Assembly (NCBI GenBank): GCA_036874045.1
Contig: JAZBRI010000011.1
Coordinates: forward strand, 10,794,501 to 10,858,500
Reading direction: 5' to 3'
DNA from: Cymodocea nodosa
Lineage: Eukaryota; Streptophyta; Magnoliopsida; Alismatales; Cymodoceaceae
Length of the DNA stretch: 64,000 bases
In this document: piece by piece, positions 1 through 11,532 of the stretch
Layout: every line of letters starts with the position of its first letter
Position numbering within the stretch: position 1 is the stretch's first letter
Notes under the pieces: model-generated
Database searches by the model: none
Told to the model about the DNA's origin: nothing
What the model saw: only the letters and a program-made list of their open reading frames with translations
Translations under genes and position numbers: made by a program

Positions 1-665
1 TTTTCATTCATCTATCGTCTACCTTAAGGAACATTAATATAAATACTTACATTTACATATATACTATATTTTGTTTATATATCGTTTGTGTATGTATTAT
101 TTATTTATGATTGTCAATTGTTGTGTATTTACTTTTCATTCTAGTATAAAACTATATGACTTTATTTTGAAATCAATTAGTTTTAAATCTCTGAAATTGT
201 ACATTAACTGATTGTTATTTAAGATCATTAGGATGATAAATCTATTCATTGTTAAATCTAAGATAAGTAGCAATCAAAGTGCATAAGGTGTGTTGTTTAC
301 ATTCTCTGGGAGCGCCCAATGGTTGGCTGAATTCACATGCAAACAACTATATTGAGCATAAGTCTACGAATTTATTCATTGAGTTATCTGTGACTCAATG
401 AGGATTGTCTGTTAAGTAATAACTCAACAAAGTAAAAGACTTAATTAATAAAACACTACACCCATTTAAAAATAACATAGAAAATGATTTTAATCACTCT
501 CTGTGGTTCAACTTATTCTTGCATACTTTTACAATTGACGTTGTGCACTTATAGTAATTTAAACGAACGAATTTAATCAATTTGAATCTCATTTAAGAAT
601 TGCTTATACCTTAAGAAAAACCAATTTAAGCACAAGACAATGATCTCAATAAAGAAATACACATA
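1..665 (-). mobile_element. Gypsy-like LTR fragment, cut by the window edge
   Basis: Read on the minus strand, about 480-560 has the motif GCAAGTGCA...GCAAGTA followed by a run ending in TCCACAGAG-like sequence. The same arrangement occurs near the left ends of the repeats starting at 29864 and 45751. The stretch at about 290-340 (ATTCAGCCAACCATTGGGCG on the minus strand, then GAATGTAAACAAC) has a clear inverted counterpart at 46083-46125. These three regions therefore look like members of one LTR family. No terminal dinucleotide or target duplication can be fixed here because one end lies outside the window; the end near 665 is estimated from the spacing to the motif. Confidence 0.45.
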
Positions 666-840
666 TAACAACCTCTCGTGTATGTTGCTTAGGAGGAGTA
701 CTCGGTGTGCTTGTTGAAGAAGTCTATTTATGGACTAAAATAGAGACCTAGGGTTTGATTTGACAAACTCAATTAAGTGATGTTTGATGGTGGTTTCTAT
801 AAATATATTGTTGATCAATCTATTTTCGTCCATCATAGTT

Positions 841-1796
841 CACGAGGTTGTGGATGATATTATTACAGAGAGTAATGTTGAAGGCATTACCAAAACTAAG
901 GAGCATCTTGTTAATGTATTTTAAATCAAAGATTTGGGTAGGTCAGGATACTTTCTTAGTATTAAGTTTGTTTACTCTACAGGTAAAATAGTGTTATCTC
1001 AACGTAAGTACGTGTTAGACTTGCTTAAGGAGACTAGTTATCTTGGTTGTAAGTCAAAGTCTACGACTATTGAGCAAAATCCCTCTTTCTCAAATATCAA
1101 CTCTAATAAGTTAGAAGATCTTAACCAATATAGGCATCTAATTAGAAAGCTTATATATCTCACTATCACCGAGCTAGGTATTGCTTGTATAATTGGTCTG
1201 CTGAGTCAATTTATACATGATCCTAGATAGATTCATTTGATAAGGGTTCAACAAGTGTTTGCTTATACAAAAGGAACTCCAAGGAAAGGTTTGTTGTATG
1301 GCACTCATGGTCATCTCAAGGTAGAAGCATTCTCAAGTTATGTTAGAGATAGAAAAGACTGAAAATCTACTTCAATTTATTGTACCTAAGTAGGTGGAAA
1401 TCTTGTTACTTGACGCAACAAAAAGCAAAGTGTTGTTTTGTGTTCAACTACTAAGGCTAAATATAGGTCAATGAAAAAGACTACTCGTAAACTTGTATGG
1501 ATCAAATCTTTCTTGAAGGAACTTGGTGTAGTTATTGAACTTCCTATAAAGATGCATTATGATAATCAATCAATCATATATATTGCTAGAAATGAGACTT
1601 TTCATGAATGCACTAAACATATTAAAGTGAATTGTCACTATGTGCGTGACTTGGTGATCAAGGGGATTATTTCTACGTCTTATACTCCTTCAAAGAGATA
1701 GTGGATATCTTTACTAAAGGCCTTAGTTATGGTGTTTTCTATTATCTTGTAACAAGCTTGGAATAACTAATATATACCTTCCAATTTCAAAGGGAG
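841..1796 (+). pseudogene. Ty1/copia pol remnant: reverse transcriptase C-terminus and RNase H
   Basis: The upstream reading FKIKDLGR is the copia 'mkDLG' block. The open frame 934-1230 continues with FLSIKF, a region like LSQRKYVLDLL, and then YRHLIRKLIYLT, all typical of the end of copia reverse transcriptase. After stops and a frameshift, 1438-1701 reads CSTTKAKYRSM, then YDNQSIIYIA and FHECTKHIKVNCHYVRD, the copia RNase H blocks with the conserved CST.AEY-like start. A polypurine tract (AAAGGGAG) ends at 1796, and TGTGAGTG after it should be the start of the 3' LTR, whose far end was not found. Gag, protease, integrase and the 5' LTR are absent. The element is dead; family assignment is secure. 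Confidence 0.87.
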
Positions 1797-3044
1797 TGTG
1801 AGTGTATATAGTTATATTGGTGTGTGGGTAAATGGATTATCCATTTATAGATTCATTTACCCTTCTCCTATCTATTTATATTTCTTTCTTTCTCTGTATT
1901 AGCAAGATAGTTAACAAAATAGTTCTATCTTTGAACAATAGACTCACTAAAAATAATGAAACTAATCATAAAGGCCACCCTCAAACAATGTGTAGCTATA
2001 TGGATACCTATTCCCTCCATTTACTATGCTAGGTTTGCATCTTCCACATCTATGAATGGTTCTTTTCCATTTCTTCTATAATGATAAAGGAATGACCGAT
2101 GTCCAAGTTGTACTTGTACACTATGATGCTTATCCTATGTTGTATGCATAAAATATTGCTCTTCAATGAAGAGACTTAGCATTCATTATTTTTCATCATT
2201 TTGGTCACCAAATTATTATTTATCCCCATCTTCTCCACTACCATCATCGTCATTGTCTTCATCCACATCATTTGATTAGGGTTACAACAATGCTCTAGTG
2301 AGATCTGTAACTATCATGGAGAGATTTTGCATTTGCATTTATCAATTTGGAACTTTGGAAATTTAAATTGCATTTTGATGTTTAAACTTGTCGCTTGTTT
2401 GTGTTATTAACTTTATATAGTTTATTTATTTTTTCAATTTAATGATTTGTGCTTTAGTGACAATTACAAATTAGAATGTTTTTTTTTGAATTATATTACA
2501 TGACATTGAATTATTATTTTTTATACAACAAATGTAACATTTGTGGTTTTTTTATTTATGCAAATATATTAATTTATTTTTAATCAATAGCATTTTGTTA
2601 GAAAACAATTGCTTACATCTCTTTGTTGAAAAAATCCCAATGCATATAATATCTGATTTTCATTTCTTGGAACATTGATTACAAAATAACATTATGGGAA
2701 ACATAAACTATAAATAGAATAACATTCCAATATAGTACCAAGCAAATGTTGCTAAAACTTTGATGACATGTATCTTGTTTTCAATTTTATTAACATGACA
2801 AAGACAACATTTTTCTAAGCAATGTGTATTTTTTACTTTATTACCATAAACAAGATAGAAGGTGAGCACTAACATAATGGTAAAGTTGCTCTGATGCAAC
2901 TTTAAGGGCATGAGTTGAGGATATTTCACAAAAGGATATGTACAATTAGATCCTCTCTAGATTACACATCGCTAGGAGTCTTATGCATTGGGTTTACTCT
3001 TGAGCATCACTAATAAAATAACATCATTATACTTCCGCAACGCA
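1797..3044. other. Putative copia 3' LTR followed by AT-rich DNA with no recognised gene
   Basis: The sequence after the copia polypurine tract begins with TG and should be LTR, but no matching 5' LTR or duplication is present to set its end. From about 2030 to 3044 the DNA is AT-rich with homopolymer runs. Short frames (for example 1832-2032 and 2708-2929 minus) show no conserved motif. Confidence 0.4.
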
Positions 3045-3540
3045 TGCCTGAAATTGATATTTAGCACCATAGTACTAAAAAGAGCCATTGATATTTTTCT
3101 ATGTAGGGTTGACTACATAAATCTTTTTCTTCCAAGTATTTCTATTTATGGTCAAATCTTCAATTAAATTATATAAATTTAAATCTTTTCTTATAATTTC
3201 TAACCAAGTAATTTTAGACCTACCTCTACTTCTTTTAATCTATTCTCTACTAATTAATTCTCCTTTTTTAACTAGTGTATTCTTTAATCTTCTGAGAATA
3301 TGGTCAAATCACCTAATGCTAATTTTCTCTTATTTTATTTTCAAGTAGTATAGCTACTACTCTATTTCTAATAAAATCATTTTTTAATTTATCCTTTATA
3401 GTATTACCACTCATCTATTTAAGCAATCACATTACAGTAACACTAACTTCTTGCATATAGTCATGCTTTGTAGCCAACATTTTAGTATAATTAGGCGAAT
3501 AATAGTTTTATAGAATTTTCTTTTTAATTTTAAAGGAGAC
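3045..3540 (-). pseudogene. LINE (RTE-like) reverse transcriptase 3' end, heavily decayed
   Basis: Read on the minus strand through several stops, the translation contains WMSGNTIKDKLKND-like and FIRNRV text, then a degraded version of the 'lRWFGHvqRRp...pVrrgElI...krsRGRpkkTW' block and a tail ending near NRNTWKKKIYV. This is the usual C-terminal end of plant RTE-type LINE polyproteins. Only the last 160 or so codons remain. Stops and small indels are frequent, so it is an old copy. It lies just downstream of the minus-strand gene that ends near 3732. Confidence 0.65.
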
Positions 3541-3731
3541 ATGATAAAAAAAATTAGTCCAGTTAGAATCACCATGACCAAGTGACAATAGTAGAATCAC
3601 AGAATACTATGATGCCCTCAACATCTCTTACACCTAGTTGTACCTATGCCGATATGATATTGCATAGATCCAAGATTCCAGATATGGGATAATCCCTGAG
3701 GCAAACAGAAAATTTGACATCATGCTAACCT

Positions 3732-6025
3732 TCAACTACATTTTTGGCTACCATCGTTGCTGTCCCACACTTTCCTCGATATCTTGAGTATGATAAAACA
3801 TATAAGTGGGGAAGAAGAGGCTTCTTTGGATTGTTTTTCTTTAAGATGCTCCATGTGCATCTTAAGTTAAAAATGTGTGTGTTTCTCACCTGTATCCGTG
3901 TTAACATGTATATGGGTAAATCAATGAATGTGACCTTAACAAATGAGGAAAACCTACTGCACTTAATAAACTAATATACCAATGAACTAAGTAAACTATA
4001 TAAATATTGTAATGCTCTATAACATATGGCATACAATCAATTTCACATTGTAAGATTAACAAATTTTCATGTAAACAAGTTACTGGAGAATAACGTTCAG
4101 AAAATAGCTGCATACCCATTTTTCATTTATTGTCAAGCTTGGATTTCGAATAGCAGAATTTCCAAGATTACTGCATGTGTGTTCTTCACAAATGTGTTCG
4201 GTTGATTCCCCTGCATCTGATTGTAGTACACACTTGTCAACAGACCCCTTTATCAAAGATGTTGGGCATGCTCGACTGCCATCAATCTCGGAAGGCTTAG
4301 AACTATCTTGGCTTTTTCTAACTGAACCACTTTTATTGTTAATGCTATTGAAGGAATCATCAATGGAAGTTACATGAACAAAGAGACAGTGACCATTGTC
4401 GATCTTCATATTAAAGTGTTCTGGAATTCTAGTATCCATACCTGAATTAATATCCGGGTTACTAAAAAAATTTTCCTGAGAACTGTTGGCCACTAGAGTG
4501 GTCATTTTATTTACTACAGAGGTCTCAGCTGGGTTCTGAAGGGATGCCTCCATATCTGTAGCACATGATAAACTCCCAGAAGCAGTGGTGTTTTGCATAC
4601 GGGAATAAGTCATGCAGGAAGATGAGATAAATTGATCCCCATCTATGTGCTCTTTAGTCCCATTTGGGAGACAGCTAGGTGTTAATGTATGTGATCTTGA
4701 CTTGCTGTTAAAATCCACATTCTCATACAGTTCACCAACTCTCCCTGAAGGTTTGGGGGTTTTGTCGACAATTTCAACATCCTTAATTTGATTAGAAATA
4801 GTTTGCGACTTGTGTAGGCGTGCTTCTTGACAGATAGACACCTCATTCTTCAATCTATTTATCCAGTCAGATGGCCCGGATTTTAGATCAACACATAAGT
4901 TTATACCTTCTTCAGACATCGCAAAGAACTGAAATGAAGTAGATGCTTCTGATGGTATCTCACTAGAAGATGCAAGGCCACTCTCATTAGAACATTCTCC
5001 AGAGATTTTATCTTGGAATTTTGTACATTTTATGCTCCTAGTGGAAATTTTATCATTGCCTGTATTTACCAAATTCTGTCCTGCATCACCAAGGCCACTG
5101 TGGGAACACACAAAGTCCATTTGTCGTACTTTGGTCTTTTGGTTTCTACCACCAACAATTTGTTCTGTAGTCATGTACGTAGATTCTACAGCAGTAGCAT
5201 CTGGACCCTGCATCCATGCATATGGACCAACCACTAAATTCTGGTAAATCAAATTGGCAGATGCAAGGATTCTGCTAAAAATATTGTAGTGGGTGTAGAA
5301 GTTGTAAACTATTTGTATATCATGAAATTGCTAAAATATGAAAGCATGTAAACATAAGCATAATCACTAGAGATTCATTAACATGAATGGCGATTAATAC
5401 CTTCACAAAAGTATGACCGCCCATTTGACAACTATTCCCTGCCTCATCAACTATCTGAGAATATCCACCTTTCTCGCTTGCACTTTCCTTCAGTGCAAAT
5501 CCATGAGTCTTTGAAGCATCAACACTAGCAGTCCTTTTGCACGCTCCTCTAGAAACTTTGAGTTTCAAGATAGGACAACTCAGATAACATCCATTTATAA
5601 TGTGTTGCATTTCTGCACAAAAAACTTCATTTACAAATATAAACTACCATAATGTCACCATACCTTTCATATTTCCTTCCATATCATGTTCTGATCGAAC
5701 TGACTTAGAACTGAAACCATGACTAGCTTGTCTCTCCGCTGCTCTCTCCTGAAAATACAGTAAATTGACTATGATGGTGATTAAGCTTTTCGAATACATG
5801 AAGCACAGAAGAAAATTGAACGGTTACTTGAACAACATGTCAACATCATAAGAACAGGCCATTTGAGATATCCAACAACAGATAACTAACCGTGAAATAG
5901 ACAACCAGCAACCTAGCAAGCTCATTTTTGCAGTGATTCACGGGAAGACCATGCTCCTTACACAACCCCTGAAGCTCCTTGCGTGAAAGAGTGAGATATA
6001 CCTCCTCATTTTCCTGATAAACCAT
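3732..6025 (-). CDS. Multi-exon gene of unknown function with SAP-like N-terminus
   Basis: Reading frame and splice signals support coding segments 6025-5891, 5748-5664, 5612-5401 and 5330-4116, all joining in phase (donors GTTAGT, GTATGG, GTATTA, GTATGC; acceptors TTTTCAG, TTGTGCAG, TATTTTAG). A last short exon at 3782-3732 (acceptor ACTCAAG) is tentative. Total is about 565 residues. Residues 1-45 include LTLSRKELQGLCKEHGLPVN followed by CKNELARLL, which resembles a SAP motif (helix, GLP turn, helix) and suggests nucleic-acid binding. A hydrophobic/aromatic stretch (VYNFYTHYNIFSRILASANL) precedes a long serine- and asparagine-rich acidic region with no recognised domain. ATG 6025 was chosen because the exon upstream of it has no in-frame ATG and looks like leader. 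I do not recognise the family. The exon structure is well supported; the 3' end is not. Confidence 0.7.
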
Positions 6026-6810
6026 CTGTTCGACCTCGTAACAAACCCAACGACCAAAATAAACTGATACCTCAACCACTTTCTATAAACAACAAAATGA
6101 AAAAAAAAAAAAGCTCAATTTTGCTTTCAAATATTTAAAAAGAAATTAAAATTAGTTTCACAAAAAATAGATCACTACTTCAATGAGCACATATAAACTG
6201 CAGAAATTAAATTCAAAACAGTACACTTATCAAAAGAATCCGATATTCCCAAAGTGGATCACCCCTGAACATCAGTTCAAGCACAGAATAATTCTCAAAA
6301 CTACCAAAATCAAATCTAAGCATAAAACCATATCGAGAATACGCCAATATGGGGTATCAAGGTATGTGAAACCAAAAAGGCACAGTTCTATCCCCCAAAC
6401 TAAAAGACCTGGTTGAATTGCAAAATCATAATCAGAAAAAAATATAAAGAACCGAAATCAGCAAGATTTCATCATCATCTCGCATGGTCCCAATACGAAC
6501 AGCAGCTTATCGAAAGGAACTTGTAGCTGAAAATGCTAAAAAAGATGGAAAAAAAAAGTTTAAAAAAAAGTCAACTGGAGATTACGATAAAGCACTTTAG
6601 CTGAAGAGATTGAATCAGGAAAATACAGCTGGAGAAATTCCAATCTGCCGCAGGTGAAGGAGGAGAAGAACGACGGCGACGACGTTGTCGCTAGCAGAAC
6701 ACGGGGATGATCACTCACCAGGTGTAGAAATTTGGAGTTGAAGGCGATGGGGACGGGAAAAGGCGGAAGAGGGAGAAGGAGATGCAACAGGCCGTGAGTT
6801 CCCAGTTCCT
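6026..6810 (-). other. 5' leader exon, leader intron and promoter side of the SAP-like gene
   Basis: On the minus strand, a pyrimidine-rich, GC-richer segment ending at 6719 is followed by a strong donor (G then GTGAGT at 6718). The next acceptor is about 6083 (TTTATAG then AAAGTGG). The leader exon has no ATG, so translation most likely begins at 6025 in the second exon. The transcription start is not determined; the GC-rich leader fades out near 6810. Confidence 0.55.
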
Positions 6811-7195
6811 TGCTGATTCAGGTGGAAGCTGTTAACTCCCTGGTATGAAAAAGTACGCCGACGATTATTTAATTTATATTTTCGAGCTTCCTTGAAACTT
6901 TTTAGCGTTATTATTCTTTAAGGGCATTGTTATTTTTGTAATTTTGAGATGTAAAGTACCAAACATCTTTTCGTAGCTTCTCTTCGAACTTTGGAGTTTT
7001 GTGCTTAAAAAATTTTACTTTTTAGACGATGATTTTCTGATTAATAATTTTTCTGCACTTATTAGTTTTGGCTTTTTTTAGAATATCTAATTCAGCATAA
7101 ACAATATTCTTTTAAAAGGTTTTTTTTAATGTAAACTTAATATTCTTCATCATTTATGATTTTTTTACTTTTTTATTAAAACACTCTTTTTTAAG
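6811..7195. other. AT-rich intergenic spacer upstream of the SAP-like gene
   Basis: Homopolymeric T and A runs with no coding signal. It separates the gene's leader from the MITE at 7196 and presumably holds its promoter, but no individual site could be supported. Confidence 0.4.
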
Positions 7196-7924
7196 AATAG
7201 GGATCGACGCTACTAAAGAAGTTAGCTTTGTTTAAGATAGACATAAGTTTAAGGAGGGGTTAGTGACTGACGGAATTCAGCTGACGGAAATGAAAATTAT
7301 TGAATTTCGTCAGAATGCTGTTAGTGTGCATTATACTTGACGAAAAGAAAAGTCAGATTTTACCGTTGTATAAAATCCAAAAATTTCCTTTACCGTTAGA
7401 AAATTTCCAATCGCCCCCATTTAGAAAATTTTTCTCCCTCTCTCGTGCCTGACGGAATTCGTAAGACTGATAAGGAAGATTTACTTGAGGACCTGCTAGA
7501 TGAGTTGGAAGAGTTAAATATTATTGATGACATACAACCAATGGGAGAGATACATATAGAAAGCAATGTTTAAATTCGAATGACTCAAGAACAAAGAAAA
7601 GAAATGACAGATAAGATGCGAGAATATATGATGATGGCAATGTGGGATGAAAGAACTAGATGATATTATTTCGTATTGTAATATTTCAATTAAGATGTAT
7701 TTGTATTTTTTGAATATTAGTTGTAATAAACTTTTGTCAGAATTTCCATTAGAATTTTCCGTCTTGCACTAAACCCCTCTCAAAATTTTCTTTTTCCTTT
7801 CCGTTACAAATTTTCCATTTCATTTCCGTCAAAATTTTCATTTTCATTTCCGTTAGAATTTTTCGTCATGCACTAAATGAAAATGCAACTAAAAGCTACT
7901 GTAATAATAATACCAATCCCTATT
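7196..7924. mobile_element. MITE interrupted by a Harbinger derivative
   Basis: The left end reads AATAGGGATCGACGCTAC and the right end, reverse complemented, reads AATAGGGATTGGTATTAT then ACAGTAGC, an imperfect terminal inverted repeat. Internal left (GAAGTTAGCTTTG) and right (minus strand GTAGCTTTTAGTTGC) segments also pair. Between them lies the H1-type derivative, so the outer element is older. No clean target duplication was identified. Confidence 0.45.
7253..7889 (+). mobile_element. Internally deleted PIF/Harbinger element, derivative of H1
   Basis: The left terminus GGAGGGGTTAGTGACTGACGG follows TAA and matches the H1 left end at 34650. The first 200 bp or so match 34650-34810, and 7455-7876 matches 39297-39715 almost base for base, including the transposase C-terminal coding tail and the array of TCAGAATTTTCC-type repeats. 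The middle 4.4 kb, holding the tandem array and both genes, is missing. At the junction (about 7448-7460) there is an extra CTGACGGAATTC, a copy of terminal sequence. The right TIR (GTCATGCACTAA) is clear, but the exact end lies somewhere in 7876-7889. Confidence 0.8.
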
Positions 7925-8763
7925 GCAATCACACATAAGTTTAAATTTCTAATCCTATTTGTAATTTACCTTTACCATTTTTCAAATCAAAATATCCTGT
8001 CAATTTTAATTTGTAATTCTCATTTAAATCTTTTACTTATCAAAAATAATTGGTAATTTATGAAGCCGAAGTCCACTCATACAATGGAAGACTTGAAATA
8101 CCATTTGATCAACATTTATTTTCTAGTTACTTGCCAAATCTAAGAATTTGTTTCCTAATCAAATGCCTTGGTTTGAATTCAAAATTGGAAAAAGTATTCC
8201 ACTTTGAATTCTCGAATAATTAATTTCTATTAAAAACTCATAGTGAATTTTTAACGTTGAAAGAAAATTTCGATGAAAAATGTTTATTCCATAGCTACCA
8301 GAAAGTCTAGTTAAAATCAGTACTGTTAAAAAAATTTAAGCAAACATAATTAACGTAATCAATATCATCTATACTATTTCTTTTAAACTTTTAAAAAACA
8401 TAACAATCTGTCAAGTGGTTTCCCAATTCAAAAATACCACCTAATTAGAGTATTAAATAATTGTTTCCTATTAAAAATCCCTGATAAACATTTAACACAG
8501 CCAAGAAAAATCTCAATCCATAATTTTGCTAGAAAATATGTATTGTAGCTTCTTCTAGATTGACAATAACAATAATAAAGTTATTTATACAGATTTAATT
8601 TATTTAATAATTCTTAATTATTAAATAAATTATAACGAACCATCTTTGATGTTTCAATTTACCACCTCCATCTTTAAAATCATGTAATTTGAAATTATTT
8701 TAACTATTGAATAATTAAATCCACATTTGCTATTAAATCATATGCCTTATTTATTTATTGTTC
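7925..8763. other. AT-rich intergenic DNA, nothing recognised
   Basis: No open frame with conserved content, no terminal repeats and no RNA gene were seen. Composition is uniformly AT-rich up to the CT microsatellite at 8764. Confidence 0.4.
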
Positions 8764-8789
8764 CTCTCTCTCTCTCTCTCTCTCTCTCT
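8764..8789. repeat. (CT)n microsatellite
   Basis: An uninterrupted dinucleotide run of about 13 CT units sits at the sharp boundary between AT-rich DNA and the GC-rich island that follows. Confidence 0.9.
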
Positions 8790-9236
8790 ACGGCGAAGTG
8801 GCGGCAGGGCAGCACGGGCTCTTTCTCCCGGATAATGTCATCGGCGCATCCCCGCGTCACGGGAGGGCCGTCGGCCGACGAGAATGAAGCGCGCATAGAA
8901 TGTGGCGGCGAAGGATAGGGATGCAAGGCCGGTGCTAGCGTCGTGGAACGCGAGGGTGAGAAATGAGGCGGACGGCCTCCTGCCTCCCTGATCTGGTGTC
9001 GGCGGGTTCCGATTTGGTACCTCGAGCCAGATCTCAGAGTGTTAAGGATGGATCCAATGGTGGTGCAGGAGGGAGGGCCACCGCTCTTGTCATTTGTGCA
9101 GGTAAGTTACCCCTATTCCTTCGCACGTGGATTTCTTTTCAATCGTTCGATAAGGAGGAGATCCGCGAGCGTCTTGACAAACCCACCGCCTCTCACCTTC
9201 TCTCCGCCGCCACCGCTCATCTCGCTCTCTCTCGCT
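8790..9236 (+). other. GC-rich island, possible orphan first exon or captured gene fragment
   Basis: A sudden block of about 60 percent GC with codon-like composition sits between AT-rich flanks. It contains open frames at 8727-8918, 8963-9238 and 9039-9263, and a textbook donor GTGCAG|GTAAGT at 9102. Just before the donor the 9039 frame reads MLRMDPMVVQEGGPPLLSFVQ. After 9236 the DNA returns to AT-rich sequence and no partner exon was found. It may be the first exon of a gene whose remainder is lost or remote, or a gene piece carried in by a mobile element. No family was recognised. Confidence 0.35.
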
Positions 9237-9329
9237 AAGGAAAAATTTAATAATGCTGTATAAGTTGTAAGTATTAAATATTTATAAACATTAGATTAAA
9301 AATTTAATATTAAATATTAATATCAGCGT

Positions 9330-9540
9330 TAAATTCATTCTTAATAAAGATATTAATCCTCTATGGTTCCTATAAACGTTAATAAACATCTACTCAATAG
9401 ATTAAAGAATTAGCTTCACTCCTAATAAGGTATTAATTCTCTATAGTTCTTATGAACAGTAATAAATATTTACTTCACTCCTACTAAGGTAGTAATTCTC
9501 TATAGTTCTTATGATCAGTAATAAACATTTACTCAAAAGA
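9330..9540. repeat. 59-bp tandem repeat, two good copies plus a divergent one
   Basis: CCTAATAAGGTATTAATTCT at 9421 recurs as CCTACTAAGGTAGTAATTCT at 9480, and the following text (CTATAGTTCTTATGA.CAGTAATAAA) also matches. The period is therefore 59 bp. A third, more diverged copy begins near 9340, 81 bp before the first good one. No coding potential. Confidence 0.75.
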
Positions 9541-10027
9541 TTACATGGTCCGAATAAACAGTGAAGGTTCTTGTGTATTCTAGTACTTCCTTGTCTAATC
9601 TTGATTAATATTTAATATTAATAATCTATATCGTGTTGTTAAATTTTTTCTTAAAATAATCTTCCAAACTTGATGTATACATTATTTGACTAGTATTTAA
9701 ACCACTTCTAAATGTAATTAAATGTTTCTCTTTTTTCTAAAATAAGTGTTAGCTAATAGGTGACGTTAAAGTCTAAAATTGAATTTCCACGATCATTTCA
9801 TTATCAAAATCAAATCCTTTATGATTTTTTTTTTGTGTCCTATATGTTACTTTCCTTTGAGACCATTTAGATCTTCTCTGATAAAGAATTTTTCACTAGT
9901 AGAAAAATCATAAATAGAACTATTCAAATTTTCTCAAAATTTTTCGTTAATAGTTTTTCCTAAGCTTATTTGTGGAATATATGTACTAATTATACTGGTT
10001 ATCTCATTTTCTATCACAAACTTAATC
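9541..10027. other. AT-rich spacer, nothing recognised
   Basis: No conserved frame or terminal repeat. It ends at the ATTAT duplication (10028-10032) of the LTR element that follows. Confidence 0.4.
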
Positions 10028-10032
10028 ATTAT

Positions 10033-10230
10033 TGTTAGATGGGTGACATTACTAACGTGGCCATTGGTATTCCTTATGTGTAATCTTTGGCATTTCCCTT
10101 GTGTGGCCTTGGTGGTCTTCATGTAATAGAGTTATTAGGTGTGTTATATTCTTCCTTGTGACATTTATATAAAAGACTTTGTATTTTGCTAATGATTACA
10201 TTTTCCTCCACTATTTCATTAGTTTCAACA
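10033..10230 (+). repeat. Left LTR of the 1667-bp element
   Basis: 198 bp, starting TG and ending CA, preceded by ATTAT. Compared with the right LTR it contains about 30 bp of extra sequence around 10055-10120, either gained here or lost from the other copy. Confidence 0.85.
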
Positions 10231-11532
10231 TAGTATTAGAAATTTAGGTTTGAGAGTTTCAAGTTTTCATATTTTAGACAGAGAAGAGAAAAACCCTAGT
10301 TGTCACCCTCCTCTATTCCTATCACAATATCATCAATCCAACTAAAGCTGTCCTCCTATTGAGGCTTTCTTCCTCTTCCTCCCAAATTCCCAAACACTCC
10401 TCTCCCTCTTTACGATCTTTTTAGGTTGTCCTTTGCAAATGTGCAACTATTGGATTTGTCGAAGGTTAGATTGCAAATGTATGGTTGTTGAATTCGTCAA
10501 AGTTGTAGATCCCCATAGATGAGTGGTTGTTAAAGATCTGTCGCACCCTATTGGCATTTTAACTAAGTTTTGTTTGTGTGCTATGTGCATCCCTACCCTC
10601 TTCTTCTTCTTGACCTCCTCTTGTCACCTTCCTTTGTCCTTGATAGGGGGGCTACATGGTCGAGGGCATGATGTAGGTGCAAGATGTGTTGTCCAACATG
10701 GAGGTACAAGAAGTTCATATCATTCATTTCAATTTGTCATGATACACATCCTCTGTCGCCTTTCTAGCATACTACAACCAATAGATAGCACGACCTTCTC
10801 ACGCACAACTTTGACGGATAGATAGTACAATCTTACGTACTCTGCTGCATGCATTGTTCTCTACATTAGCTAATGTTTCTTTTCACACATGCCACTATTA
10901 CTTTGATTGCAGAGAAGAAGACAAAACGATGGAAGAGGTTGCAAACAAACAAACGCAAGTTGCTCTTCCTTCGCACATCTCTCCATGTCGATCATCGTTT
11001 TCCTCTTTACATGATCTACTGTTGTTATCTACTATCTTCTCTGCAACCCATTAAGATTTAGGGTTGTAAAGGGGGAGAGGAGCTAATGGAAAAGGAGACA
11101 AGCGAACAAAAGAGGAGCAGAAGGCAAATGAAGGAAAAATATATATATATGAAGAAAGGGGGAGGAAGATGGAGAGAGAGAGAGAGAATACAAAGAGAGA
11201 AAAAAAAATGACAAGGAAAAAAACAATGGACAAAAAACTTGTGAATATTTTATCAACCTCCAAATAATCTTGTGTACCTTGATGTTATAACATGTTAGCT
11301 CCACAAGGTTTTTAGAGTTTGTGGATATCTCAAGTTAATAATCCATAACTCAGATGATTGATAATATTTATATACAAGTTTTTTTTGTATAGTCAACTAT
11401 AATTCGATCATCTCTCTTATTTGCATTTCTAGTTGTCTGTTATGTATCTCCTTATAACTCTTCCTTTATTTTGTTTTAGCTTTTACTCTTATACAGTTTA
11501 GTTCAAGTTAAATGCTCTAACTTGAAGGAGAG

